Assembly: GCA_003640385.1 (NCBI GenBank)
Contig: RCAB01000051.1
Span: 62,001 to 126,000, forward strand
Direction: 5' to 3'
Source of the DNA: Setaria digitata
Lineage: Eukaryota; Nematoda; Chromadorea; Rhabditida; Setariidae
DNA length: 64,000 nucleotides
The position numbers and the translations under genes are program-made. Positions 13,901 to 25,452 of the stretch are shown in pieces. The first letter of the stretch is position 1. Every line of letters begins with the position of its first letter. The notes beneath the pieces are model-generated. The model had not been told where the DNA came from. It ran no database searches and was given only the letters and a program-made list of their open reading frames with translations.

Positions 13901-15195
13901 ATAAAGACGGATATATAGAATTGATTGGGATCAACTCAAACTTCAAAGAAGCAAGGAAAAATTATCTAAAGCAGTCAAATATTTTGTAGGTCATGATGAC
14001 GAGTTGAATCACTGCAGTGCCCATCCATCGCAAAAATTAATTGTTACCGCCAGCCGTGACTCCACTTTTCGTCTTTGGGATTTCCGAGAATCAATCCAGT
14101 CAGTTGCAGTCTTTCAAGGGCACAATGAGTATGCTTCATACTGTTTTTAGATTTTATAAGTAATAATGAAATAAATGAACTTTTCGAAGCTAATCCAAAT
14201 TTGCTTTACAGCTCTGTCACATCAGTTGTTTTTTCTTCCGGTGATAAACTTGTTTCTGGCAGTGATGATCGATCAATCAAGGTTATATACACTGAAAGTC
14301 ATCTTTTTGGAAATTCCAGAATTGATTTAAAAAATTTTTTGAAAATTTTAAAGGCTCATATAAAAATACATGAGATCTTAGGTCTGGGATTTGCGCAATA
14401 TGCGTAGTGCTATTGTAACTGTTCGTTTGGATAGCGCCGTTAATCGACTTTCAATTTCATCAAGAAGCATTGTTGCTATTCCACAAGATAATCGCAATGT
14501 TCGATTGTATGATTTGAATACCGTCCGACTAACAAGGCTTCCTCGAGCAAGTGGACGAGTAAGGCTACTATGCTTTTAGTGAAATAAGAAGCATATATAT
14601 ACACATATATATTTTAATAGCCATCTTGAGCTTTCCTTGTGGTTCATTAAATTTTGGATCATCTGTCTCTACTTTATGGTGGTCAGTTACCGCGCCCTTA
14701 TAACTAGAACATGTACATTTACATTAAAAAAGAAAAAAAAAAATAAAAATGTGCATAAAGCTTCAAGGGATCTGTGATTACTTGAGTTATTACTGCAATA
14801 GCTGCTTAGAACAAAAAAAAAAAATGAAGAGACAAAAGTGCTTAGACAATAATAACGGAAACTAAGAAAAATATAGCTTTCATATTGAGCATTTTTTTCG
14901 ACTAATTATATTGCTTCCGTGCTGCGAAAACATCACAGAACCCATTTTTCTTTTCCTCTGCCTTTTCCTAACTCTAATTTCTATCCTCTCATATTGTTTC
15001 AAAATCTATTCTAATAATTGCATGCTTGTGAATATAATTTTGCCATTATTTGCACTTACTTTTGTCGGTTTTCAGAATCATCGCCGAATAGTTTGTTGTT
15101 GTGCTTGGGCTGACGATCATCCAACTCATGACCTGTTTACTTGTGGATTTGATAAACAAATTATTGCTTGGAAAACCACTTTTTCAAAAGAATAA
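10948..15195 (+). CDS. WDR37: WD repeat-containing protein 37 homologue
   Basis: WD40 scaffold; mammalian WDR37 partners PACS proteins. Exons: 10948-11075, 11324-11394, 11990-12106, 12564-12755, 13020-13196, 13498-13581 (or from 13471, also in frame), 13648-13830, 13990-14128, 14212-14281, 14382-14558 and 15076-15195. All phases close, giving 485 residues (human about 494). The N-terminal third is a Gln tract followed by a helical segment, [19 protein letters not shown], equivalent to the conserved pre-WD helix. Seven WD repeats follow, with landmarks [83 protein letters not shown] and the C-terminal [14 protein letters not shown]. The WDLRNMRS and WDFRE signatures separate WDR37 from other WD proteins. 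The ATG choice is supported by the frame and the upstream acceptor-like site, not by homology. Confidence 0.96.
11017..11040 (+). repeat. CAG/CAA tract encoding eight glutamines in WDR37
   Basis: Eight codons in a row (CAG CAA x4 CAG x3) near residue 25 of the WDR37 model, in the poorly conserved N-terminal part. The mixed CAA/CAG codons suggest a stable tract. Confidence 0.85.
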
Positions 15196-18100
15196 ATTAC
15201 CCACTACTGCTTGAAACTTCCTCCGCCGTTCATCCTTCATTTCGCTGTAATATCAAAGATTAATCTATTTTATTCGTAAAAATATTTTAAAAAGTGGTTA
15301 GTTGACTAGTAAAAAGGCATTGTTTGTGTATATGTTGTGAAAAAAAAGCATTTTTTTCTGGTCATTTTTTGAATATAGATTTATTTCGTTTGGTTTGTTT
15401 CATTTGAATGCATTTATTTCATGACTTCTATCGCTTTTGCAGTTTTGATAAATAATTTTTTAAAACGCTGCTCTTCAAATCTTTTCAAGTGATGACCACT
15501 CAGAGTTCAGGATCCTAAAACCTTAGAATAAATTTTGATTCACTTTTTAGTCTTCCATGATATTGCATGTACAAATGATCTTATGCAAATGATTTCAATT
15601 ACAGGTTTGAAATTTCCTAATTTAATAAAAAAATATGCGCTGAAACACAAATAGTAAGTCATATAAATAACCATTTTGTCTAGTAGCTCTTTTCTTTAAT
15701 GATTATTTGTAATATATATTTCTTCCGTTGTAGCTTCTTTTGCGGAATTTTTATTGTTCCGAATAAATTTTGCCTGTTTGCAAACAAGTCTTTCTTTTTT
15801 TCTTTTACTATAAAAATGTAGGAACTCCACTCATGACTTGCAGAATTGTCTCATTATAGATACTGTTAACTGGAAACTTTTAAATTCAGACATTATAAAA
15901 AAAGAAAATAAGTGTAGATGGGAAACTTCAGGTTTTATATAGACAGTATAAAAGTAGTTATTCGATTGCTTTTTTATGGCTTGCTTATTCTGGATTACGC
16001 TTTTTCTGTTAGACTTAAAGACGCCACAATTTGGTTTGATCCAAAAGCACCTTCTTTACAACTGCCAACAATTTCTTGGCATGGTTGCTTTATTCCCCAC
16101 CCTTTCCAAATTTTCAGCCTTTTGTTATGTAATACCAGTCATTTCTTTAGCATTCATGTTATAGTTAGGTAACATGAAATATCGAAGTTTTATGTGACAC
16201 TAAACTTACAGGTGCTAGTAATATCTAAATGAAAAGTTCCGAGTTTTATACATAGGAAAATTTTTGTGTATTAGCGACCATACAGTTAGTTCAACGACCT
16301 GATAACTAGTATCTCACATGTCATATGGTGAAATTATCTTAATATCCAAAAATAAGCACCGCTTGACTAAAAAATTAGTGAATAAATATCAGCACTTCGA
16401 TATAATGATTTCAACATTTTCGGAAGCCTTCTCAAATCTTCAGAGGGACCGTCAAAAATCTGAAGAGAAGAAAGAAATTTAGATTGTAGTGAAATATGAA
16501 TTCCTCTGTGTCAGTCGGTAAATATCACTTAACAATTGAGAAAAAAATGTTTGGGAGATTGGTCATCATGTTGTACTTCAGTAGAGGATTTGTCAACATA
16601 TTATTAAGTGATTGTAGATAGTACGTGCAGGGGAGGATGAAATAGATGAGAAATGTTAATGAAGATGAATAACTTCAATATTTCAGCAATAAATCATGCA
16701 GGATAAGTTAACATTTCTATGAATTTTATGCAGAAATAGCATGTAGTCACAGATGGCCAAAAAAGGTGTAAAGGTGGCTGTTACATTCGTTTATCGTTGT
16801 ATTACATACCATAAAGTAATCATCTGCTTATTTGGTAATTAGTTTCCCCTGATCATCTGATCACAAGCTATTAAATAAATATTTTTTTAAAAATCATTTG
16901 CTTGTGAAGAGAACTGGATGTTCGCCAAATAAAGAAATATTACGGAATATTTGACCAATGAAGGTAATAGTAGCATGTCTTTGAATGTTCCGGAAAACTG
17001 TAATAAAAATCTTAACTCAGCCTTTGTAAATTATAATCATCCATCTAGTAGTATCGCCCAGTGAGTCTTTAGCTTCATCACAAATATTCTCAACCTGAGT
17101 GCTATAAGTTAATTAAATTAAAAGATCTTTAATTATGATGATCTCATCAACAATCATATTTAGCAGCACATTTTGGAAATTGATTGTGGTAAAAGTAAAG
17201 AAAGAGAATATTTTTAAATTTACCAGGATAATTAGTGATTCAGCCAATTTTCCGCCCACTTTTTGGTTTATTTGCAAGGAGTGAATATGAATATTTTTTA
17301 AATCTTTTTAATTTCAGTGATTAACAGCGATGTGATTAACATTTTTCTACATTATAGTTATGATTTCACATTTTACGTTAAGACTTTCTTTGCGTTTTTT
17401 ATTTGCATCAAGAAGGTTTGTTGTTGTAATTTAAAGCACTTTTAATATCAAGCAATGTAATATCCTCAACGCATGCATCTCTTAATGACAACATTTCGTA
17501 ATTATTCATTTTAATTGAATACATTTTTTTTTTCGGTTGAACACAAGGTTTAACGGATTGTATTACTCATGTCAAGTGCTATATAAAAGTTCTAGCATAT
17601 TCACACTAAAATATAAACAATAAATTATTTGGCATCTCAGTGATTTTTTTTTTTTGTCAAATTAAATAAAGGAAAACATATCAAAACGAAACAGAATGTA
17701 ATTTTATGATATCACTTCTTATCAAAATCGATCACTCAGTTCAATATATTACAATCGATTTCATTAATTAGTTCGAATTTTTTTTCAAATAAGGTGGAAC
17801 TATTTCCTATAATATATTATGATATTATTTCAGCTTAATTATTCCTAGTCCTCGTGATTTTAATTATTATGTGTACTATTATTATTTTACTGCTCCATCC
17901 TATGTAGAAATTCATTCGTTCTATAAATTAAATGAAAAATGGTGTTTAAATAAATCCTAAGAAAATGCACACAAAATCACTAATAAAGGGTCCAAAAGTT
18001 GTAGCTTTTAACGAACTACAAGTTGTAGTTTATTTTCAACAGACCACAACTGTCCATAGATATCGATCGCATCTATCTAAATCTTCCTGCATAATTTACT

Positions 18101-20917
18101 TTCAAAGTCTTTAGAAATCATCATACTATTTCACTTAATCAGTTGATCCAATGGAAAAAAAATCAAGTAAAATTAATAAATGTAACTTAAATTCGCTTTT
18201 TATTTTATACTAAATTCCCTGTCTTATCTTAATTAATTTTTTTAAATGGTCAATCCATGTTAGATCTACCCACGATTTCTTTATTATTCTAAGGAAAACA
18301 AATTTTGATTGGAAGGATACATTTTTTTTATTTTATCAGTAATCTTTTTTCAGTGCTCAGAATTTTTATGTCATACTGAATAAGTCGTGTCATTAACTAA
18401 CGATAAATTAACTCTAACATAACAGCGAGTAAATAATATAAAGTTCTAGTTCCTGAAATGATTGGACTTATTGGCAGCTACAGCTAGGCTAATTTCTTGA
18501 CATTTATTTGTCCTATATGTGATTTTTTTTTAAATGGTCAATCTCTGTCAGATTTTAGTAATTTAACTTTTGGAATTTAATAGTACTTGGGATCAGAAAT
18601 TTCTAAAGAAAGAGATTGTTTTTGGGAAAAAATGTTCAAAATTTTTGTCGCTCTGGAAGTGTTAGAGACGCTCCTTTTAAAAATGCATTAATTTTGCTTG
18701 AAGAAGTAAAACAATATTATTCGTTTATTCACCAGAAAAATTCAAATTCCTTTTCCTCTCTACGATAAATTAAAATAGTTGAAAAAGATTTGAGCTGCAG
18801 GTTGTTGGATTAAATTATTTTACATAAGCAATGATATTGAATAAATGAAATGCAGTGGCTGTAGCAGCAACAGTTAAATTAATTAGGACTGCAGTCCTAT
18901 TAATATTTTTGCATACTTGACAATTTATTGTTATTGTTGTATTACTGTCGCAGTGTTTCTACAACAATAGTGAAAGGGTTATTTTTGTTGTTCTTGGTAT
19001 TAGCAATTTCATTTCCACAAAGGGCTAGTGCTATTTGATACAGCAACCAATGGCTGCATGTCTTATTTAATTTAGTAATAGGCTTATCCTATAAGCCGTT
19101 CGCTGTCCGAAAGAAAGCCTCATCTGGAGCGATGAAAATAAGAGCCTTATTTTCTCAGTCCTCTCAATTTACTGCAGGAAGAAAAATGGCATTTAAATTT
19201 TCCCAGCGAAGTGTGCGATGTTGTTTTGCTCCTTCAAGGCAGAATAAGTGTATTTCCAAATGCAACGCCTCTACCACTTATTGAAAGCCAAAACTTCTGA
19301 AATTTTCCCCAAAACAATTCCTTGCTCTGGAAATACCACAGAGTCTGCAAAACGTGACTGAGTGCCGGAAGACACTAAGCAGTGCCGGGAAATTAGTCAA
19401 AAGCAATAAATTGGCGAGACTGAAATGACGTGGGAGAAGATTCTATTATACACATTGCACCATGACGACTACTTCATAATGAGTGTGGGTGAGTGTCACT
19501 GCTTATTACTTCCCAAAGATTCAACTCATTTAGTGACGCGTTTTGTGTCTCGCAGCGTGCTGGCGACACACATTGCTGTCAACGCGCTGGCAATATTTTT
19601 TGCCTTCTGACAGTTCACTTCCGCCACGTCACGTGTCATTAAATGCTCTACGCTAATTTAATAAGTACCATCACTCAAATTCCTTCTCTCTTGCCGCATA
19701 TTGATCACTTTCTATTCAAAAATTTCGCCATACACTTAATTGTCACATCCCTTAATTAACAGCTACTGTAATTAATAATGCTGTAAGGCACACAGGTGAA
19801 GTAATAAAGAAGCATTTCTCTGCAGAGCATTTTCACACTCTATTTTTTAATCTCCTGAAATGTTTTTCATACTTTTTGCTCTCTTTTTCTCTCTCTCTAT
19901 CCCTTTCCCTTTCCGTCTTTTCTGTAATTATATTTAACGTCAGTTGATAATTACTTAAATGAGGAAGGTTTTCTAGTATTAGAGAGTTTCAAGATTAAAT
20001 TTATCGATTGGATAATAAAATGATTTCATTGGACAAACAGAATTCTCACTTCCTACTCTTCCGAGATTTCCATTACCATACCAAAAAAATTGGTTGCATC
20101 ATTGAGCTGCAGCCTAGAAAGTTCATTCTGAAAGCAAAATTCTTCATTTCGCACCATTGCAGTCCTTCCATTTGAGCAATGAAAAGACTAGAAAGTAAAT
20201 TTTGTCTGTAATATGCAACTTAATAATCACATCTTTAATTGGTGTATAATTGCTACAATTATTACTGACAAGCCTAACAATATTCATTTGTTTTTTCCAA
20301 TACATTATATGGAAGTAAAGTAATTTCTTTCCTTTTTTCAGAGTAAACTGATAATAACTCGGCAAATCTGGCTCGGTGCTATTTCTGTTAATATACTAAA
20401 CCAATGAAGATTTGAATTACATTTCACATTAATGACTAAAGGAAAGGTACTGTATCCGAATGCACTATGGCAGTTGAATATAGTCTAGCCGGCAGATTTC
20501 ATGATGGAAAAAAAATTCATAACCATTCGACAAGAGAAAAACAAAGTGGAAGTCAGAATGAACACCGACCAACATGCAAGGAATGTCCTCTTTCTTCCTG
20601 CATAGCTCAAAAGCAAAAGACAACGAGTCCACTGAATTTCTTTTCCACTGTTTCCAGTTAATTTGTTTAAGTTTTGGCTAAGCCTAGAAAAAGAACTGAA
20701 GACTTTTTCAGCTGAAAAGTTTATCTCAATTGGAAATTTGCTTGTGGAAAAAAACAGAAAACTGAACGGGAAAAATATTATCATATTAATATTTTTATTA
20801 ATTAAAAAACTGCAACAGTTGATTCGACGAAACACTGCTGATATAATTGATATGATAAACAGTTGAAAGAAAAGCGTTCTGCGGCCAAGAAAAGAGTTAG
20901 GATCAGTTAGAGAGCAA
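15196..20917. other. Gene-poor stretch after WDR37
   Basis: 5.7 kb of AT-rich DNA with no exon I can support. The 5' end holds the WDR37 3' flank. A less AT-rich block (about 19080-19620) and a CT-rich run (about 19870-19920) stand out and could be upstream regulatory or 5' exon sequence for the candidate starting at 20918. Short frames at 15918-16172 and 19425-19610 show no family features. Confidence 0.5.
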
Positions 20918-22688
20918 ATGTTATGCCCAAAGACAGAGAGTTCAGCAAAGCCAAAAGAAGTTGCGAACTGTCAGCGATCTTCATTCTCGTACATTCTAAC
21001 TCATCTGCTTTGTTGCTGTTGCTGTCCATGCAACAAAAAAACTCCCAATGATAATATCAGCTTATCACCATCTCCCGAAGCAACGTCCCTCGTTTTATCT
21101 CCCATTCCTGTTAGTTCCGAGAATTTGAATCAGTCCACAGTGCAGCAAATGTCTCTCAAATCATCTGATCTATCTACCTATCATTCTTTCTTTCATAATG
21201 ATAACAAAGAACGATGTAAGTTTCTTTTTTTAGTTTCTAACCGATGCATGCTCTCGAAACTAAACTGATTAATTTTTATAAAACATTTTTCGATAAATAC
21301 CAGAAATATTTGTGGATGAATAATCTGCTTTTGCTATTTAAATATAAAATCTCGAAGAAGTTTACTAGGAATTGAAAGTTTTGAAAGAATATACTAAAGT
21401 TTGAAGAAATAAAAAAAAATTATTAAAGTTTTAGAACTTGGTTTTAAAAAAACTGAAAAAAAATTCAAAAACTAAAGTAGTCAACTTCTTCTTTATTTTT
21501 ATTTCCTAGCTTGGAATAACATTTATAATAATTAACAAGGAGGACACGAAAAAAAGCCACGACAAAGTTGGGCGACATAAGTATTAAACCTGAAGTTCCG
21601 TTTACATTTTCAACATATGTGAATTTGTTCTCTGATCTGGAGTAACTGAAGAATTTTTTTCCTTATTCCTTTTTTTCTTTGGGATTTCAGGCTTTAAAGT
21701 TTTCCTCCATCATTTTTTCGAAACTGGACTTTTATGACTTGTTAGCTCCAAACTAAATTCCTCAACTTGAATGATTATAAATTATTATGAGAAATTTCTT
21801 TATTTAAAAAGACAATTTTCCGAAAAGTACTAAAAAAAAGTATAACAAATTTATCACTCTACTGAAACACATTTTTTTATCCGAAAATTGTCAAGGTAAT
21901 GTCTGATAGATTTGCAGTAATGAACAAATTTTATACATATAATTTATGCCACTGTACTGTCAATCATCAGAATGAACTAATAGATGAGAAATTTCATTAT
22001 AGAGGAAAGAGCACGACAACCTCTAAAAGTCTTAAATTGCAATCACTTTTAAGTGAGGAATGCAGAAATTAAAAGACTTAAATTAGAAGTTTTTGTGAAT
22101 TTTTTCCTGAGGAAGAAATTCATTTGCACTGAAAATAACTGAACGATAGATTTATCTCGAAATTATTGTAGAGAGATGGCAGGTATGCTTAAAATGTAAA
22201 AAAAAAAATGGAATTAGTAAGAATAAGTTTGTATGCTGACAACATTTACTGACAGTTTTTCTATATGATATTTCTGGTTCAATATTTTGTGGTCTTTCAT
22301 TTCTTCTCTTCATCGGTCACTTTTACTAAATTGGAAAGTTATGTGGTCAACAACTTTATTAATTTAAGCTTTAATTTGTTAGCTAACTTCATAATACATT
22401 CATTTCTTTTCCTCATACTTTTTTTTTTTTATATTTCACATTTCAGTTTCGTTCATTTACGAAGAAAAAAAACATCGACTAAACTTTGAATTGAACAGAG
22501 AAAATTAAAAAATGAAATATTTTGAAGCCATTTAGAAGATCTTATTAAAATTCAGAACGTATATTGAATGTCAATATTTGTTATCAATATTTTTCTCGGC
22601 TAGTTTTACGCATATGTTGTTTGTCAGGTTCAAGTCTAATTAGATTCATCTAAAATTTTTGTTCTACTGATATTATAATAATAGTCAC

Positions 22689-22778
<90 letters not shown>

Positions 22779-22928
22779 ATTGCTTTTAAAGCTTTTCTAT
22801 ACATAACGAAAGCAAGATCAATCTCAACTACTACTTTTTTAGAACATACTAATTTAATATTTTTTTTGCAGTGCGTAAGCTGTCAACAGCGTTTTTTAAA
22901 GCTACAGAAAGTAGATTTGGCGAATCGA
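20918..22928 (+). CDS. Candidate gene, first two exons: cysteine-string protein, unrecognised
   Basis: Exon 1 (20918-21215) starts MLCPKTESSAKPKEV and ends at a strong GTAAGT donor. Exon 2 (22872-22928) has a TTTTTTTGCAG acceptor and a GTAAGT donor, and the phase matches (1 to 1, then 1). Exon 1 carries LLCCCCCPCNKK, a cysteine string of the kind that is palmitoylated (seen, for example, in RGS-Z family proteins), then a Ser/Pro-rich segment. Exon 2 reads RKLSTAFFKATESRFGES. I found no third exon: no RGS or other domain is visible downstream, so identity is open. The good splice sites and matched phases argue it is real, though it may be incomplete or dead. The 1.66 kb intron contains copy 1 of both dispersed repeats and the ATT microsatellite. 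Confidence 0.4.
21420..21611 (+). repeat. Dispersed repeat A, copy 1
   Basis: Shares long near-identical blocks with 23511-23737 on the same strand, for example CTAGCTTGGAATAACAT and GACACGAAAAAAAGCCA. Copy 2 carries a small insertion in its middle. No open frame. Confidence 0.85.
22397..22572 (+). repeat. Dispersed repeat B, copy 1
   Basis: About 175 bp, closely matching 25137-25309 in direct orientation. Shared blocks include CATCGACTAAACT and GAAGCCATTTAGAAGATCTT. No terminal inverted repeats or coding frame are evident. Confidence 0.88.
22690..22778. repeat. ATT trinucleotide microsatellite
   Basis: An uninterrupted run of about 29 TTA/ATT units. Length this close to a read's resolving power makes the copy number uncertain. 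Confidence 0.97.
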
Positions 22929-23510
22929 GTAAGTTCACTCTTTATTTGTTTTTTTTTCTTTGGTTTTGCTGCTACTAAATTTCTATTTTCATGGCTAAGT
23001 AATTTTTGTTTACAATTTTGCGGTGTAATCATTAGTTTTCTTGCATTCAATCAATTAATATCATTAATAATTAAAACCAAATTCCGGTCCTTGACTTTTG
23101 ATATCTGATATCTAGATAGTTACTTACGAAATTCGCATGATAAGTGTCCTTTTTCCCTTTTATTATTATTATTATTAATGATTGAATACATCTATGGCTT
23201 GGCTTCAATTTCTTCTTCAAAGCAGTTTAGCAACATGATTATCATTTCACGGATGCAATTTCTCTTTCAGGTACTGAAATTACTTTTTTGCGTATTTAGT
23301 GTTTAAGTTTGTTTACGTCCTGCATCACTTATAATTTTACTTAACAATATCAGTCACTTCTGGTTCTTATGCCCAACAAATAAAATTGTTAAATGCAGCT
23401 TTAGCGAACAAAGAAAAAATGGTGAGGTTGTTTGAAATCTAGTTAGCCTTAAAATTTTATAGTTTTTCAAAATGTGTGTTGCAAATATTTACAGTTTAGC
23501 GAAGATAAAA

Positions 23511-23737
23511 ATTATTAAAGCTTAAGAAATTAGTTCTAAAAAACTGAAAAAATTCAAAAACTAAAATAGTCAAGAAATCTAAACTTCATTCTTCTACTCG
23601 TTTTATTTTTGCAATCTTCTTTTTCTATTTTTATTCTCTAGCTTGGAATAACATCTACAATAGCAAAAAGACACGAAAAAAAGCCATGACAAAGTTGGGA
23701 GATATAAATATTAAACTGAAGTTCTCTTTACATTTTC
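23511..23737 (+). repeat. Dispersed repeat A, copy 2
   Basis: Direct-orientation partner of 21420-21611. Differs by scattered substitutions and an insertion after TCAAAAACTAAA. Confidence 0.85.
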
Positions 23738-25136
23738 TTCCTAATTAGCCTTGAAGAGGTCGGCTTCATATTAAATGAGCTAATTTAAATAGAAAACTAG
23801 CAAATAAACAATTTAAGAAGAATGCAAACACTCATCTACTTTTAATAATATTTAAATTGCAACGTTCTATTGATTCCTGTTCATTCGTCAAATAAAATTA
23901 GGCCTGAAATGTGTTACATTTGTCCTGCAAGTAGCTTATTCCCACCTAATTAGAAGCAATTATGTAATTGCATTAACTGAGGTGTATCAATTTATATTTG
24001 CAAGGGCTAAAGAAACTGTCTAAATTACTATGCTCTTGTTCCTCATTTGTGCAATTTTAGTCTCGTTTCAAAATTAAAGCGCTTTGCAAAAAGCCTTTAA
24101 CAAAGTATAATTTCGAAAAAAGTTTTATTTGTATTTTGTATTTTTTTTTTTTTGATGTGATTAAGGAATGAGCATACTCATAAAACTTTTGTTAATTTCA
24201 TTTTCAAAATACGATACATGCGTATTATTATTATGTCTTACATAAAAACTATCTGTATTTTTACATATGTTCCACTTTTTACAAAATATTTGAAGTCGAA
24301 AAAAGTTGCTTGACCGTTTATAACCCGGTTATAATGAAGCCATAAATTTCATATCCAATGACTTCAGTCAATGTATGTTCAGTCATAAAAAGCTTATTCG
24401 TAAATTTACTCGTTTTCGGTTTCGAAATCTTTATCTTTATAATCTATGAATATTATTTCAAAAAGTGTTTTCAAATAAATTGAAAATCACACAAAAAAAA
24501 ACGAAAAAATGAAAATAACAAGTACTGGCATAATATTACTGATCAAGTTTTTGGAGGCGTAAGTTTTTTACCATTTTGTCGTTTCTCTTAAACACAAAAG
24601 TCATCTTTGTATCCTTTATGCATACACGGACACGCAAACGTGTGCGGACGTGTACAAAAGCACGATGCACGCACGCACATTCATTTGCATATTAAGCATG
24701 AAGCATTTTGACATTTATATAGTTTCAAAATGTATTTGGGAATTAAATTTCACTGTGAGATTTTGTGAAACGTCCGACTAATCTGTAAGTTAGTGCTAAA
24801 CAGTGGTGAAGAACAGTTCCTGTTATTTTCATTGTTCCAAAAAAATTGGGGATATTAGCTTAAGGAATAAATTTTATGCCATTCTCGTCACTTCAGTGCT
24901 GTGTTTGGAAACATTGCTGAGAAACGGCAAAGTAAGAATGTTGCAAGTTTAGAACGCTTGCGTGTAAGTGGGAAGCTATCAGCAAGATCGATCGATTTAA
25001 AAAGGAGGCAATTAGGCCAAGGATGAATTAATCACTAACTAGACCGAACAGGACAGCAACGAGACCCTCCTTCAGTTTGCAGTGTAATCACAAATTGGAG
25101 AAGTCTCATTTCAGAATTAAGCAGATAGCACAAATG

Positions 25137-25309
25137 CATTCATTTCTTTCCCTCATATTTTTTTTTTTATATTTCTCATTTCAATTTCGTTCACTTACGA
25201 AGAAAAAAACATCGACTAAACTATGAATTGGACAGAGAAAATTAAAAAATGAAATATTTTGAAGCCATTTAGAAGATCTTATTGAAATTCAGAACGTATA
25301 TTGAATGTC
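25137..25309 (+). repeat. Dispersed repeat B, copy 2
   Basis: Direct-orientation partner of 22397-22572, with only a few substitutions and a shorter T-run. Confidence 0.88.
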
Positions 25310-25430
25310 CTTTCCCGACCACTGGACTGAATGATCTGAAGCGAATTAAAATGCCAAGAAATTACTTTTGCATCAATTCACTTTTCTAATTTAATTATTT
25401 ACATGATTTTGAGACATATATATATGTATA

Positions 25431-25452
25431 TTCCGATATATATATATCGGAA
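25431..25452. repeat. Perfect 22-bp palindrome
   Basis: TTCCGA-(TA)n-TCGGAA reads the same on both strands. Short, in non-coding DNA, function unknown. Confidence 0.8.

Noticed and set aside
14391..14579. Separate small gene starting at 14391
   Set aside because: It is the WDR37 exon 14382-14558 (WDLRNMRS), not an independent gene.
20485..20866. Overlapping open frames on both strands
   Set aside because: The + and - frames overlap, are rich in Phe/Lys as expected from A/T runs, and have no splice partners. Treated as chance.
24597..24681. Less AT-rich block with CACG/CACACG repeats
   Set aside because: Looks like weak simple sequence. No tRNA cloverleaf or other RNA gene could be drawn.
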